The translations under genes and the position numbers were made by a program. This document shows, piece after piece, positions 44,001 to 53,797 of a stretch of 64,000 nt of DNA. The notes under the pieces were generated by a model. That model was not told the DNA's origin and ran no database searches. It saw nothing but the letters and a program-made list of their open reading frames with translations. The DNA is from Cylicocyclus nassatus. Its lineage: Eukaryota > Nematoda > Chromadorea > Rhabditida > Strongylidae. Position 1 is the stretch's first letter. Each line of letters opens with the position of its first letter. The stretch is from positions 92,898,443-92,962,442 of the forward strand of contig CATQJL010000316.1 of NCBI GenBank assembly GCA_958299035.1. Direction: 5' to 3'.

Positions 44001-47000
44001 CCAATAGAGCAGTACTAGTCCTGGAAACATTTGACGTTTCTGGAATCGTGAATTTTTGAAGGAATATGGGTGGTTATATATTGAGAATCGTTGTTTTTGC
44101 GAGGCATTGCAAAGGTACTCGGACCCGACCTCTGGGACTGGCCTGGAGTTTTGTATTAGATTTCTCACTTTCCAATAGAGCAGTACTAGTCCTGGAAACA
44201 TTTGACGCTTCCGGAATCGTGAATTTTTGAAGGAATATGGGTGGGTATATATTGGGAATCGTTGTTTTTTGCGAGCCATTGCAAAGGTACTCGGACCCGA
44301 CCTCTGGGACTGGCCTGGAGTTTTGTATTAGATTTCTCACTTTCCAATAGAGCAGTACTAGTCCTGAAAACATTTGACGTTTCCGGAATCGTGAATTTTT
44401 GAAGGAATATGGTTGGGTATATTTTGAGAATCGTTGTTTTTTGCGAGCCATTGCAAAGGTACTCGGACCCGACCTCTGGGACTGGCCTGGAGTTTTGTAT
44501 TAGATTTCTCACTTTCCAATAGAGCAGTACTAGTCCTGGAAACATTTGACGTTTCTGGAATCGTGAATTTTTGAAGGAATATGGGTGGGTATATATTGAG
44601 AATCGTTGTTTTTGCGAGGCATTGCAAAGGTACTCGGACCCGACCTCTGGGACTGGCCTGGAGTTTTGTATTAGATTTCTCACTTTCCAATAGAGCAGTA
44701 CTAGTCCTGAAAACATTTGACGTTTCCGGAATCGTGAATTTTTGAAGGAATATGGTTGGGTATATTTTGAGAATCGTTGTTTTTTGCGAGCCATTGCAAA
44801 GGTACTCGGACCCGACCTCTGGGACTGGCCTGGAGTTTTGTATTAGATTTCTCACTTTCCAATAGAGCAGTACTAGTCCTGGAAACATTTGACGTTTCTG
44901 GAATCGTGAATTTTTGAAGGAATATGGGTGGGTATATATTGAGAATCGTTGTTTTTGCGAGGCATTGCAAAGGTACTCGGACCCGACCTCTGGGACTGGC
45001 CTGGAGTTTTGTATTAGATTTCTCACTTTCCAATAGAGCAGTACTAGTCCTGGAAACATTTGACGCTTCCGGAATCGTGAATTTTTGAAGGAATATGGGT
45101 GGGTATATATTGAGAATCGTTGTTTTTTGCGAGCCATTGCAAAGGTACTCGGACCCGACCTCTGGGACTGGCCTGGAGTTTTGTATTAGATTTCTCACTT
45201 TCCAATAGAGCAGTACTAGTCCTGAAAACATTTGACGTTTCCGGAATCGTGAATTTTTGAAGGAATATGGTTGGGTATATTTTGAGAATCGTTGTTTTTT
45301 GCGAGCCATTGCAAAGGTACTCGGACCCGACCTCTGGGACTGGCCTGGAGTTTTGTATTAGATTTCTCACTTTCCAATAGAGCAGTACTAGTCCTGGAAA
45401 CATTTGACGTTTCTGGAATCGTGAATTTTTGAAGGAATATGGGTGGTTATATATTGAGAATCGTTGTTTTTGCGAGGCATTGCAAAGGTACTCGGACCCG
45501 ACCTCTGGGACTGGCCTGGAGTTTTGTATTAGATTTCTCACTTTCCAATAGAGCAGTACTAGTCCTGGAAACATTTGACGCTTCCGGAATCGTGAATTTT
45601 TGAAGGAATATGGGTGGGTATATATTGAGAATCGTTGTTTTTTGCGAGCCATTGCAAAGGTACACGGACCCGACCTCTGGGACTGGCCTGGAGTTTTGTA
45701 TTAGATTTCTCACTATCCAATAGAGCAGTACTAGTCCTGAAAACATTTGACGTTTCCGGAATCGTGAATTTTTGAAGGAATATGGTTGGGTATATTTTGA
45801 GAATCGTTGTTTTTTGCGAGCCATTGCAAAGGTACTCGGACCCGACCTCTGGGACTGGCCTGGAGTTTTGTATTAGATTTCTCACTTTCCAATAGAGCAG
45901 TACTAGTCCTGGAAACATTTGACGTTTCTGGAATCGTGAATTTTTGAAGGAATATGGGTGGGTATATATTGAGAATCGTTGTTTTTGCGAGGCATTGCAA
46001 AGGTACTCGGACCCGACCTCTGGGACTGGCCTGGAGTTTTGTATTAGATTTCTCACTTTCCAATAGAGCAGTACTAGTCCTGGAAACATTTGACGCTTCC
46101 GGAATCGTGAATTTTTGAAGGAATATGGGTGGGTATATATTGAGAATCGTTGTTTTTTGCGAGCCATTGCAAAGGTACTCGGACCCGACCTCTGGGACTG
46201 GCCTGGAGTTTTGTATTAGATTTCTCACTTTCCAATAGAGCAGTACTATTCCTGAAAACATTTGACGTTTCCGGAATCGTGAATTTTTGAAGGAATATGG
46301 TTTGGTATATTTTGAGAATCGTTGTTTTTTGCGAGCCATTGCAAAGGTACTCGGACCCGACCTCTGGGACTGGCCTGGAGTTTTGTATTAGATTTCTCAC
46401 TTTCCAGTAGAGCAGTACTAGTCCTGGAAACATTTGACGTTTCCGGAATCGTGAATTTTTGAAGGAATATGGGTGGGTATATATTGAGAATCGTTGTTTT
46501 TTGCGAGCCATTGCAAAGGTACTCGGACCCGACCTCTGGGACTGGCCTGGAGTTTTGTATTAGATTTCTCACTTTCCAATAGAGCAGTACTAGTCCTGGA
46601 AACATTTGACGTTTCCGGAATCGTGAATTTTTGAAGGAATATGGGTGGGTATATATTGAGAATCGTTGTTTTTGCGAGGCATTGCAAAGGTACTCGGACC
46701 CGACCTCTGGGACTGGCCTGGAGTTTTGTATTAGATTTCTCACTTTCCAATAGAGCAGTACTAGTCCTGGAAACATTTGACGCTTCCGGAATCGTGAATT
46801 TTTGAAGGAATATGGGTGGGTATATATTGAGAATCGTTGTTTTTTGCGAGCCATTGCAAAGGTACTCGGACCCGACCTCTGGGACTGGCCTGGAGTTTTG
46901 TATTAGATTTCTCACTTTCCAATAGAGCAGTACTAGTCCTGGAAACATTTGACGCTTCCGGAATCGTGAATTTTTGAAGGAATATGGGTGGGTATATTTT

Positions 47001-49383
47001 GAGAATCGTTGTTTTTTGCGAGCCATTGCAAAGGTACTCGGACCCGACCTCTGGGACTGGCCTGGAGTTTTGTATTAGATTTCTCACTTTCCAATAGAGC
47101 AGTACTAGTCCTGGAAACATTTGACGTTTCTGGAATCGTGAATTTTTGAAGGAATATGGGTGGGTATATATTGAGAATCGTTGTTTTTGCGAGGCATTGC
47201 AAAGGTACTCGGACCCGACCTCTGGGACTGGCCTGGAGTTTTGTATTAGATTTCTCACTTTCCAATAGAGCAGTACTAGTCCTGGAAACATTTGACGCTT
47301 CCGGAATCGTGAATTTTTGAAGGAATATGGGTGGGTATATATTGAGAATCGTTGTTTTTTGCGAGCCATTGCAAAGGTACTCGGACCCGACCTCTGGGAC
47401 TGGCCTGGAGTTTTGTATTAGATTTCTCACTTTCCAATAGAGCAGTACTATTCCTGAAAACATTTGACGTTTCCGGAATCGTGAATTTTTGAAGGAATAT
47501 GGTTTGGTATATTTTGAGAATCGTTGTTTTTTGCGAGCCATTGCAAAGGTACTCGGACCCGACCTCTGGGACTGGCCTGGAGTTTTGTATTAGATTTCTC
47601 ACTTTCCAGTAGAGCAGTACTAGTCCTGGAAACATTTGACGTTTCCGGAATCGTGAATTTTTGAAGGAATATGGGTGGGTATATATTGAGAATCGTTGTT
47701 TTTTGCGAGTCATTGCAAAGATACTCGGACCCGACCTCTGGGACTGGCCTGGAGTTTTGTATTAGATTTCTCACTTTCCAATAGAGCAGTACTAGTCCTG
47801 GAAACATTTGACGTTTCCGGAATCGTGAATTTTTGAAGGAATATGGGTGGGTATATATTGAGAATCGTTGTTTTTGCGAGGCATTGCAAAGGTACTCGGA
47901 CCCGACCTCTGGGACTGGCCTGGAGTTTTGTATTAGATTTCTCACTTTCCAATAGAGCAGTACTAGTCCTGGAAACATTTGACGCTTCCGGAATCGTGAA
48001 TTTTTGAAGGAATATGGGTGGGTATATATTGAGAATCGTTGTTTTTTGCGAGCCATTGCAAAGGTACTCGGACCCGACCTCTGGGACTGGCCTGGAGTTT
48101 TGTATTAGATTTCTCACTTTCCAATAGAGCAGTACTAGTCCTGGAAACATTTGACGTTTCCGGAATCGTGAATTTTTGAAGGAATATGGGTGGGTATATA
48201 TTGAGAATCGTTGTTTTTTGCGAGCCATTGCAAAGGTACTCGGACCCGACCTCTGGGACTGGCCTGGAGTTTTGTATTAGATTTCTCACTTTCCAATAGA
48301 GCAGTACTAGTCCTGGAAACATTTGACGCTTCCGGAATCGTGAATTTTTGAAGGAATATGGGTGGGTATATATTGAGAATCGTTGTTTTTGCGAGGCATT
48401 GCAAAGGTACTCGGACCCGACCTCTGGGACTGGCCTGGAGTTTTGTATTAGATTTCTCACTTTCCAATAGAGCAGTACTAGTCCTGGAAACATTTGACGC
48501 TTCCGGAATCGTGAATTTTTGAAGGAATATGGGTGGGTATATATTGAGAATCGTTGTTTTTTGCGAGCCATTGCAAGGGTACTCGGACCCGACCTCTGGG
48601 ACTGGCCTGGAGTTTTGTATTAGATTTCTCACTTTCCAATAGAGCAGTACTATTCCTGAAAACATTTGACGTTTCCGGAATCGTGAATTTTTGAAGGAAT
48701 ATGGTTTGGTATATTTTGAGAATCGTTGTTTTTTGCGAGCCATTGCAAAGGTACTCGGACCCGACCTCTGGGACTGGCCTGGAGTTTTGTATTAGATTTC
48801 TCACTTTCCAGTAGAGCAGTACTAGTCCTGGAAACATTTGACGTTTCCGGAATCGTGAATTTTTGAAGGAATATGGGTGGGTATACATTGAGAATCGTTG
48901 TTTTTTGCGAGCCATTGCAAAGGTACTCGGACCCGACCTCTGGGACTGGCCTGGAGTTTTGTATTAGATTTCTCACTTTCCAATAGAGCAGTACTAGTCC
49001 TGGAAACATTTGACGTTTCCGGAATCGTGAATTTTTGAAGGAATATGGGTGGGTATATATTGAGAATCGTTGTTTTTGCGAGGCATTGCAAAGGTACTCG
49101 GACCCGACCTCTGGGAATGGCCTGGAGTTTTGTATTAGATTTCTCACTTTCCAATAGAGCAGTACTAGTCCTGGAAACATTTGACGCTTCCGGAATCGTG
49201 AATTTTTGAAGGAATATGGGTGGGTATATATTGAGAATCGTTGTTTTTTGCGAGCCATTGCAAAGGTACTCGGACCCGACCTCTGGGACTGGCCTGGAGT
49301 TTTGTATTAGATTTCTCACTTTCCAATAGAGCAGTACTAGTCCTGAAAACATTTGACGTTTCCGGAATCGTGAATTTTTGAAG
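41095..49383. repeat. Satellite HORs next to the retroelement, including 1202-bp heptamers
   Basis: The tgggtggtta variant recurs at 41491, 42521, 44067 and 45440, spaced 1030, 1546 and 1373 bp, which fit six, nine and eight monomers. A linked set of variants (ctattcctgaaaac, ggtttggtat, then tttccagtagagc in the next monomer) recurs at about 43156, 46246, 47448 and 48650. The last three are exactly 1202 bp (seven monomers) apart. The array stops mid-monomer at 49383, where the LTR begins. Confidence 0.85.
49379..49383. repeat. Target site duplication TGAAG, left
   Basis: The last five satellite bases before the LTR are tgaag. They are repeated at 59753-59757 immediately after the other LTR, where satellite sequence resumes with gaatatgg. 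Removing one copy and the element gives a normal monomer. Five bases is usual for BEL/Pao integrases. Confidence 0.93.
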
Positions 49384-49921
49384 TGAGATAAATTAGTGAC
49401 GATAAGTGATATTAGGACACGATAAACCTCGAATACCACTTGTGTGAATACCAACAGGCCCAAAACGCCACGCGGGTCTTTACCGAACACAACACCTCAA
49501 ACTTGGGTAATTAAACCTTTTACTGACTAAATACTAATCAACAAATACACGAGTATAGCACGCATAAGTGAGCAATATAAAAATACCTAAGTGAAATGAT
49601 CGTTAAATGAGAACTATGATGTGGAGGTTAGATCAATAAAAACACAAGCAAAATGCGCATGCTAAAACTAGGCAATGAAGGTTAAAAGCGTTAAACTCAA
49701 AATAAAGCCTTTTCCGCAGCACTCAAAAGTTTCTAATCTTAGAGCGAACTAGATTGTTAGATACGATTAAGCCGCACTACTTGAGCTAAGGCATAAGTGA
49801 CAAATGTGCTGACGCCTCTCTTGGTCGGGATCGTCGCTACCATCTGGCCCAGCTGCCGCCTTGAGTCACTCGACGCGCTGTTTTTAATGGCTTGTTTTTT
49901 TCTTGTTGTCGCTTGACGACA
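49384..49921 (-). repeat. 3' LTR of the retroelement (538 bp)
   Basis: The plus strand runs from tgagataaatt to cgcttgacgaca. It matches 59214-59752 except for g at 49421 (c at 59251) and loss of one G near 49872 (cactcgacgcg against cactcggacgcg). Both solo LTRs carry g at the first site and the extra G at the second, so the deletion is private to this copy. TATA-like stretches exist on both strands near 49574-49582 and do not fix a promoter. Confidence 0.95.
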
Positions 49922-49933
49922 CTGGCGCCCGTT
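49922..49933 (-). promoter_or_regulatory. Expected polypurine tract position, weak match
   Basis: Twelve bases separate the ORF3 stop from the 3' LTR. The minus strand here reads aacgggcgccag, preceded by the taa stop. It is only moderately purine-rich and interrupted by several C, so it is a poor polypurine tract. It is annotated by position only. Confidence 0.35.
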
Positions 49934-50139
49934 TTAGTGTTGTTCCTGGCGTCTCGCGGGGAGTAGCGCTTGTTCTTCGCCAGCCAGTCCTGTCTGTAAC
50001 TGCAAAATTTCTTGTTCGAGGGTACGGTACCTTTCTCGTGCCTCCCACACACGGCGTCGGAGAATTCCTTCGGCGTTCGGGACGGTGCATAAGGCCTTGT
50101 GATGCCCCCTATCGTTGGGTCTAAACTCCTCCGCGAGTG
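49934..50139 (-). pseudogene. ORF3 C-terminal part, split off by insertion
   Basis: About 68 codons on the minus strand end at a TAA at 49934-49936. The segment begins at the TA edge of the upstream insertion. Near its start it carries HHKALC, a His-x4-Cys that supplies the second half of the zinc knuckle whose CX2C half lies at about 52410 in the main ORF3 piece. A charged, probably helical stretch (RRRVWEARERYRTLEQEI) follows, and the piece ends ARRQEQH. The reading phase agrees with the other ORF3 piece if the block between the two TA dinucleotides is one insertion, so both pieces once formed a single protein of about 535 residues. A transcript read through the insertion would stop or add foreign residues, so the protein is broken here. 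Confidence 0.8.
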
Positions 50140-50326
50140 TACAATACCGCTCATAATTCGTCAAAAAAGTCGCCGGACTGCGGCGGAGTGCGCCGGAGTG
50201 CGGCGGAGTGTGGTGAAGTGTGGCGCAGTGCGCCGGAGTGCGGCGGAGTGTGGTGAAGTGCGCCGCACTCCGCCACACTCCGCCGCACTCCGGCGACTTT
50301 TTTGACGAATTATGAGCGGTATTGTA
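50140..50326. mobile_element. 187-bp palindromic MITE, copy 1
   Basis: The terminal inverted repeats begin CAATACCGCTCATAATTC, are about 35 bp in perfect form and extend imperfectly further inward. TA lies at each end, as for Tc1/mariner-type targets. The GC-rich core contains two copies of a 31-bp unit that starts gcgccggagtgcggcgg and ends tggtgaagtg, separated by tggcgcagt. The whole element can fold into one long hairpin. It is non-coding. By eye it is identical to 52208-52394. Confidence 0.9.
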
Positions 50327-50378
50327 TATGAAGTGAGTGGAAGGAAATATACATATATTAGGTGTATAATAACATCAA

Positions 50379-50830
50379 AAAGTGGGCGGGGCTTACAGTT
50401 CACAGCTAAACAGCGATAAAATCGATATTTTGAGCTTAGAGAACTATCAAACCTCAAAAATCGATAAAATCGACATTCTGGAGGTTGCAAAATCCCGAAA
50501 ATTGGCGAAAATCGATATTTTGGAGGTTGCAAAATCCCGAAAATTGTCAAAAGTCGATAAAATCGACATTTTGAAGGTTGCGAAATCCCGAAAATTGACA
50601 AAAATCGATATCCCAAAAATCGGCAAAATTGATAAAATCGATATTTTGAAGCTTGCAAAACCCCAAAAATCGGCACAAATCGATAAAATCGATATTCTGG
50701 AGGTTTCGAAATTTCGGAAATCGGTAAAATTATTGAAAAACTAAGCGAAAAATTCGAAAAACTCCATAATAAGCTCATTTCCAGTGCTTTTATACAGCTG
50801 AAACTTTTCCAAGCAAGCTCCGCCCACTTT
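50379..50830. mobile_element. Nested MITE-like element with 16-bp inverted ends
   Basis: The left end aaagtgggcggggctt and right end aagctccgcccacttt are inverted repeats with one mismatch in 16. The interior, about 50440-50740, is a degenerate minisatellite built on aaaatcgatattttggagg and ttgcaaaatcccgaaaattg. No clear target duplication was found. Open frames across it on either strand only translate the minisatellite and are not genes. Confidence 0.6.
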
Positions 50831-52128
50831 ATACCCCACGTCACGATCGAAATTGAAGAAAATAAGAAAAAATAAGAAAAAATAAGCGAAAATCGCGTTT
50901 TTCTAGCCCGATTTACCCCCTTTTTTAGCCGTTTTCAGCCCCTAACCAGGTCCAGATGGCCGCGGGAAAACTGTACACGAAGCGGTAATAAAGAGAGGGG
51001 GAAAAATAAGGGGGGAGAGAGAAAGGGGGGGAGAAAGAGGAAAAATCGCGTGTCTAAGTTTTTTTTTTTTTTAAGTCCGGGAAGGTTTATAGATAGGCTC
51101 CCACAGCCGGAGCCCCTACATTTTCTCCGAATTATATGTGGTGTCCCCCTCGAACACAAACTGAAGAATGGCTATCCCAGCTCGTCATCCCTACTCTCCG
51201 CGGAGATAAAATTCAAAATATGCACTATCGCCTTTATATAGCGCCTCTTACGCTGGAGCTGTGAGCACGAGCTACCCCTAGAAAAATAGAGCTACCAAAA
51301 CTACATGTCAATGGCCACATGAGATTACCCCAGCCCTGCAACTCTTAGAGATATAAGGCGCCGAAATCGCCCTTATTGACAGATTTCCCAAGTTCGGCTG
51401 TCAATTAGGCACTTTTAATGGAAATTTGTTATTCTACGATTTTCTCTCTAAAAATCATATTTTCAGAGATCTGTCGAATAAAACAAACCCCAGCCCCGTA
51501 GCTATAATATTCGCAGAGTTATTAGCCCCCCAACATGCATGCTCAGGCCGTAAAATCGGCTCTCCCAAAGTTGCTCCGTAATTCCCCCAAAAATCATGTT
51601 AGACACCTCTCTTATACCTATACACACCATATTTTTTCCAGCTTCTTAGAAGCAATACACACTGATATAGCGCGCTCTTGGCCTCTCCCTCCTCACTCTT
51701 GGCCTCGGCGTAAGATTTGGTTAAAATATTGAAGTTCTCGGATTGACTGTAAACTTCACTCATAGTGGTTTTTGGTCCCGATCTTTACGAAAATCCTATT
51801 TATTTTGCACTAGAGAGTCTTACAGTAAAGCTAAAGTGAGATAGAAGTAGCTGGACCAACCAAGATCGCAACTTCGCCTGCACTTTTCCCCTACCTGTTG
51901 CGGAAATTGTCTGCAAATTTTTGTGAGTTGAAAACTCTGTGAACACCTCTATCGGACCATGCTTAGCACAGATCTTTATTTGAATTGTTCGTCAGATTAT
52001 GATGTTTCAAAATCGCCTTCTCATGAATTGTCTTTCAAATTCGAAGGTCGTGTAATTTGGCAGATATTCTATCCTACAATGTGCCACCAGCAGCAAAACA
52101 ATATAAGAAATGTTGTTAGCACGTCGAG
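50831..52128. other. Unidentified non-coding interior of the insertion
   Basis: No gene was recognised in this 1.3 kb on either strand; ORFs are under 80 codons and look like chance. Visible features are an aaaaataag micro-repeat near 50857-50890, an almost pure purine run of about 55 bases at 50990-51045, and a T14 run at 51059-51072. Base composition is otherwise ordinary. It may be captured genomic DNA or the inside of a non-autonomous transposon. Confidence 0.6.
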
Positions 52129-52207
52129 TACAATACCGCTTACAGAATGTGCAAAATTTCCCTGAATATCGCAAAATTCCGAAAATTCCATAACAGACTG
52201 CTCTACA
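52129..52207. repeat. Isolated MITE-type terminus fragment
   Basis: tacaataccgct at 52129-52140 matches the first 12 bases of the 187-bp MITE and then diverges (tacagaatg). It lies in the same orientation, 79 bp before MITE copy 2. No matching right end is seen before 52394. It may be the end of a related element into which copy 2 inserted, or a remnant. Confidence 0.5.
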
Positions 52208-52394
52208 TACAATACCGCTCATAATTCGTCAAAAAAGTCGCCGGACTGCGGCGGAGTGCGCCGGAGTGCGGCGGAGTGTGGTGAAGTGTGGCGCAGTGCG
52301 CCGGAGTGCGGCGGAGTGTGGTGAAGTGCGCCGCACTCCGCCACACTCCGCCGCACTCCGGCGACTTTTTTGACGAATTATGAGCGGTATTGTA
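52208..52394. mobile_element. 187-bp palindromic MITE, copy 2
   Basis: By eye this has the same 187 bases in the same orientation as copy 1, with TA at both edges. Its right edge abuts ORF3 coding sequence at 52395. The lack of differences between the two copies indicates a recent duplication, gene conversion, or that both ends belong to one element. Confidence 0.9.
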
Positions 52395-53797
52395 CCACTT
52401 ACCCACTTACAGTAAAAGCATCTTCTTGTTGCGAAGCGGCAGCGTCCGACCGGGCAGCGCATGAGACATTTATGGCAGAGGCCGGCCCGTCGCGTGATAC
52501 GGAACCTTTCGTCCCCATCTGTTACTATCGGACATGAGTCCGAATAGTGCCTGTCCACTTGATTACAGAACACGCACTCGATCCGTACGTGGGGTGCCTG
52601 ATCAAGATCTTGTAGAATCCTCCGGGGCAAAAGGCGTATCGTTCTTTCCGAGCGTTCAAACTCCTCACGGAGCTGTCTTAATTCCTCCCTCTTGTTTTGT
52701 AGTTCCTGAGCAACTTGTTCAGCTACTTGTTGGTTTTCCTGCCTCCTAGGTGGCTCGTGTACTTGGGGAATTGGTTCGGCAGCTTCTTCCATCAAGCGTG
52801 CCATATACTGATCATCGTTGTCAGGCTGGTCCTCTTGTTCATATGCTACTTGAGGTTCCTCGTGCAAGCGGGCCGCTTGTGCTCGCTCCTCTTGGGGTTG
52901 GTCGTCCATGTGCACCACTTGTTCTGACTCCTCCTGGAGTTCGTCATCACCTATCTCATCCACTACCATGAGCTCTTGCTCGCCTTCCCACAACTCGTCA
53001 TCTTCCCCGTCGTCGGCTAGCCTTGGGACATCTTGTTCCATCGGCGCTGGGTTTGTCACTAGAGGGCCGGGAGTTGTCTTGCCCATGCTTTCGTCTCGTC
53101 TGGCCATTTTGGCTTTGAATTGGAACAGCTCCTCTTCGGTTTCCTGTAGCCTGTCTTGAAGCCGGCGTAAACTGCGAGCGTTGATGTCTGCCTTCTGATT
53201 TACACCTATCTTGTTCCTGTAGTGGCTCTCGGCAATGTCGGTTGCTTGTTGTATTCGGTCAATATACTTGTCGAACATCCGCTTTGTGTCTTTGAATTCC
53301 TCCAATGATTCTTCGTCATACCAGTCGCTTTCCTTTTCATAAAGTCCTTTGAGGCCACGAGAGTTCAGCCACTTGACCAAGATGATGAAGCGATTGAACA
53401 GCTTTAACCAGTTGTCTTTCGCTGCGGTCACGGCGCGCAGGAGATGCCCTAGGATGATTACGCGTTCTCCTAAGCCTTCGCCTTCGTCTGGTAGCTCCTT
53501 CGCGAGGTGTTTCCAATCTGCGTTGACTGTCTTTGCTGCCAGTACGTAGTTGTTCATCTCATCACTGGTTTGTTCAATGTAGTCCATGATGAACTTGGTT
53601 GGAATGTCCGTTTTGGTGGAGGCGATAGCGATTAGCTTGTCGAATTCGTCGTTAGACTCCATAATTCTGAAATTGTAAACTTGTTGGGTGGAGTATGCGT
53701 TTAGCTCCTTTTGCTTGTTCTCTACTTCTACTCTACTTGTTCTGTGCTTATTTATAGGATTAAATCTGTTCAGCGCTTTTGAGGCTGTATTGTCCAA
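52395..53797 (-). pseudogene. ORF3, accessory coiled-coil zinc-knuckle protein (interrupted)
   Basis: About 467 native codons precede the MITE; the open frame runs on through it to 52229 with foreign residues. Residues 1-230 are charged and helical, with no named domain recognised. Residues 245-345 are very acidic. Residues 355-400 are a likely coiled coil rich in Glu, Arg and Gln. At 408-422 is CX2CX5HX4C, followed by Cys pairs at about 441/444 and 460/463, whose His and last Cys lie beyond the insertion at 49934-50139. Zinc knuckles of this type suggest nucleic-acid binding and a Gag-like origin. The first ATG (53797) overlaps the end of env by 38 nt; Met46 (53662) is an alternative start. 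An ORF downstream of env is an accessory-gene position. The function is unknown. Confidence 0.75.

Larger units (their letters stand above)
1..49383. repeat. Tandem satellite array, about 172-bp monomer
   Basis: Head-to-tail copies of one unit fill the stretch without interruption. Each unit carries, in order, ggtactcggacccgacc, ggcctggagttttgtatt, ccaatagagcagtactag, aaacatttgacgtttc, gaatcgtgaatttttgaagg, gggtgggtatat and a T-run followed by gcgag. Four length classes are visible. 172 bp has six T and ccattgcaaagg; 171 bp has five T and gcattgcaaagg; 169 bp has five T and cctgcaaggg; 168 bp is a 171 unit that has also lost three bases in gatttctcactt. Division gives roughly 288 monomers. 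Most copies differ by only a few substitutions, as expected under continuing unequal exchange. No unit codes for a recognisable protein. A pericentromeric, subtelomeric or heterochromatic location is possible but not shown by the sequence. Confidence 0.98.
50140..52394. mobile_element. 2255-bp TA-flanked composite insertion in ORF3
   Basis: The block runs from tacaataccgctc at 50140 to gagcggtattgta at 52394, beginning and ending with TA. It carries an identical 187-bp palindromic MITE at each end in the same orientation. Inside are a 452-bp MITE-like element and about 1.3 kb of unidentified DNA. It splits ORF3 in its last zinc knuckle. The ORF3 reading phase is intact if the whole block plus one TA is counted as inserted, so the block entered as a unit or grew from a single MITE insertion. 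No transposase gene is present. Confidence 0.8.

Noticed and set aside
1..49383. CRISPR-like array
   Set aside because: The repeats are contiguous 168-172-bp monomers with no unique spacers, in a window with a eukaryotic retroelement.
49384..49490. ORF running from the LTR into satellite on the minus strand (begins FGKDPRGVLG)
   Set aside because: It starts at a non-ATG codon in the LTR and continues into satellite. The same reading recurs at each LTR copy only because the sequence is repeated.
49922..49940. Plus-strand TGGCGCCCG next to the left LTR, resembling a tRNA-Lys primer site
   Set aside because: All retroelement ORFs and the tRNA-Gly site at the right LTR put the element on the minus strand. 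This sequence lies at the 3' end after ORF3, so the nine-base match is probably chance.
50382..50744. 120-codon plus-strand ORF with KIDILEVAKSRKL-like repeats
   Set aside because: It is the translation of the minisatellite inside the nested MITE-like element, with no start context or homology.
50161..50844. 227-codon minus-strand ORF across MITE copy 1 and the nested element
   Set aside because: It translates the palindrome and the degenerate minisatellite and has no domain. Its frame depends on repeat units.
50140..52394. The interruption of ORF3 as an intron
   Set aside because: A GTAAGT-like sequence sits near the 5' edge, but the block ends in GGTATTGTA with no pyrimidine tract plus AG at the 3' edge, and its TA-flanked identical MITEs explain it as an insertion.
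52534..53549. Several 60-85 codon plus-strand ORFs opposite ORF3 and env
   Set aside because: They are antisense shadows of the minus-strand coding regions, with no recognisable domain.
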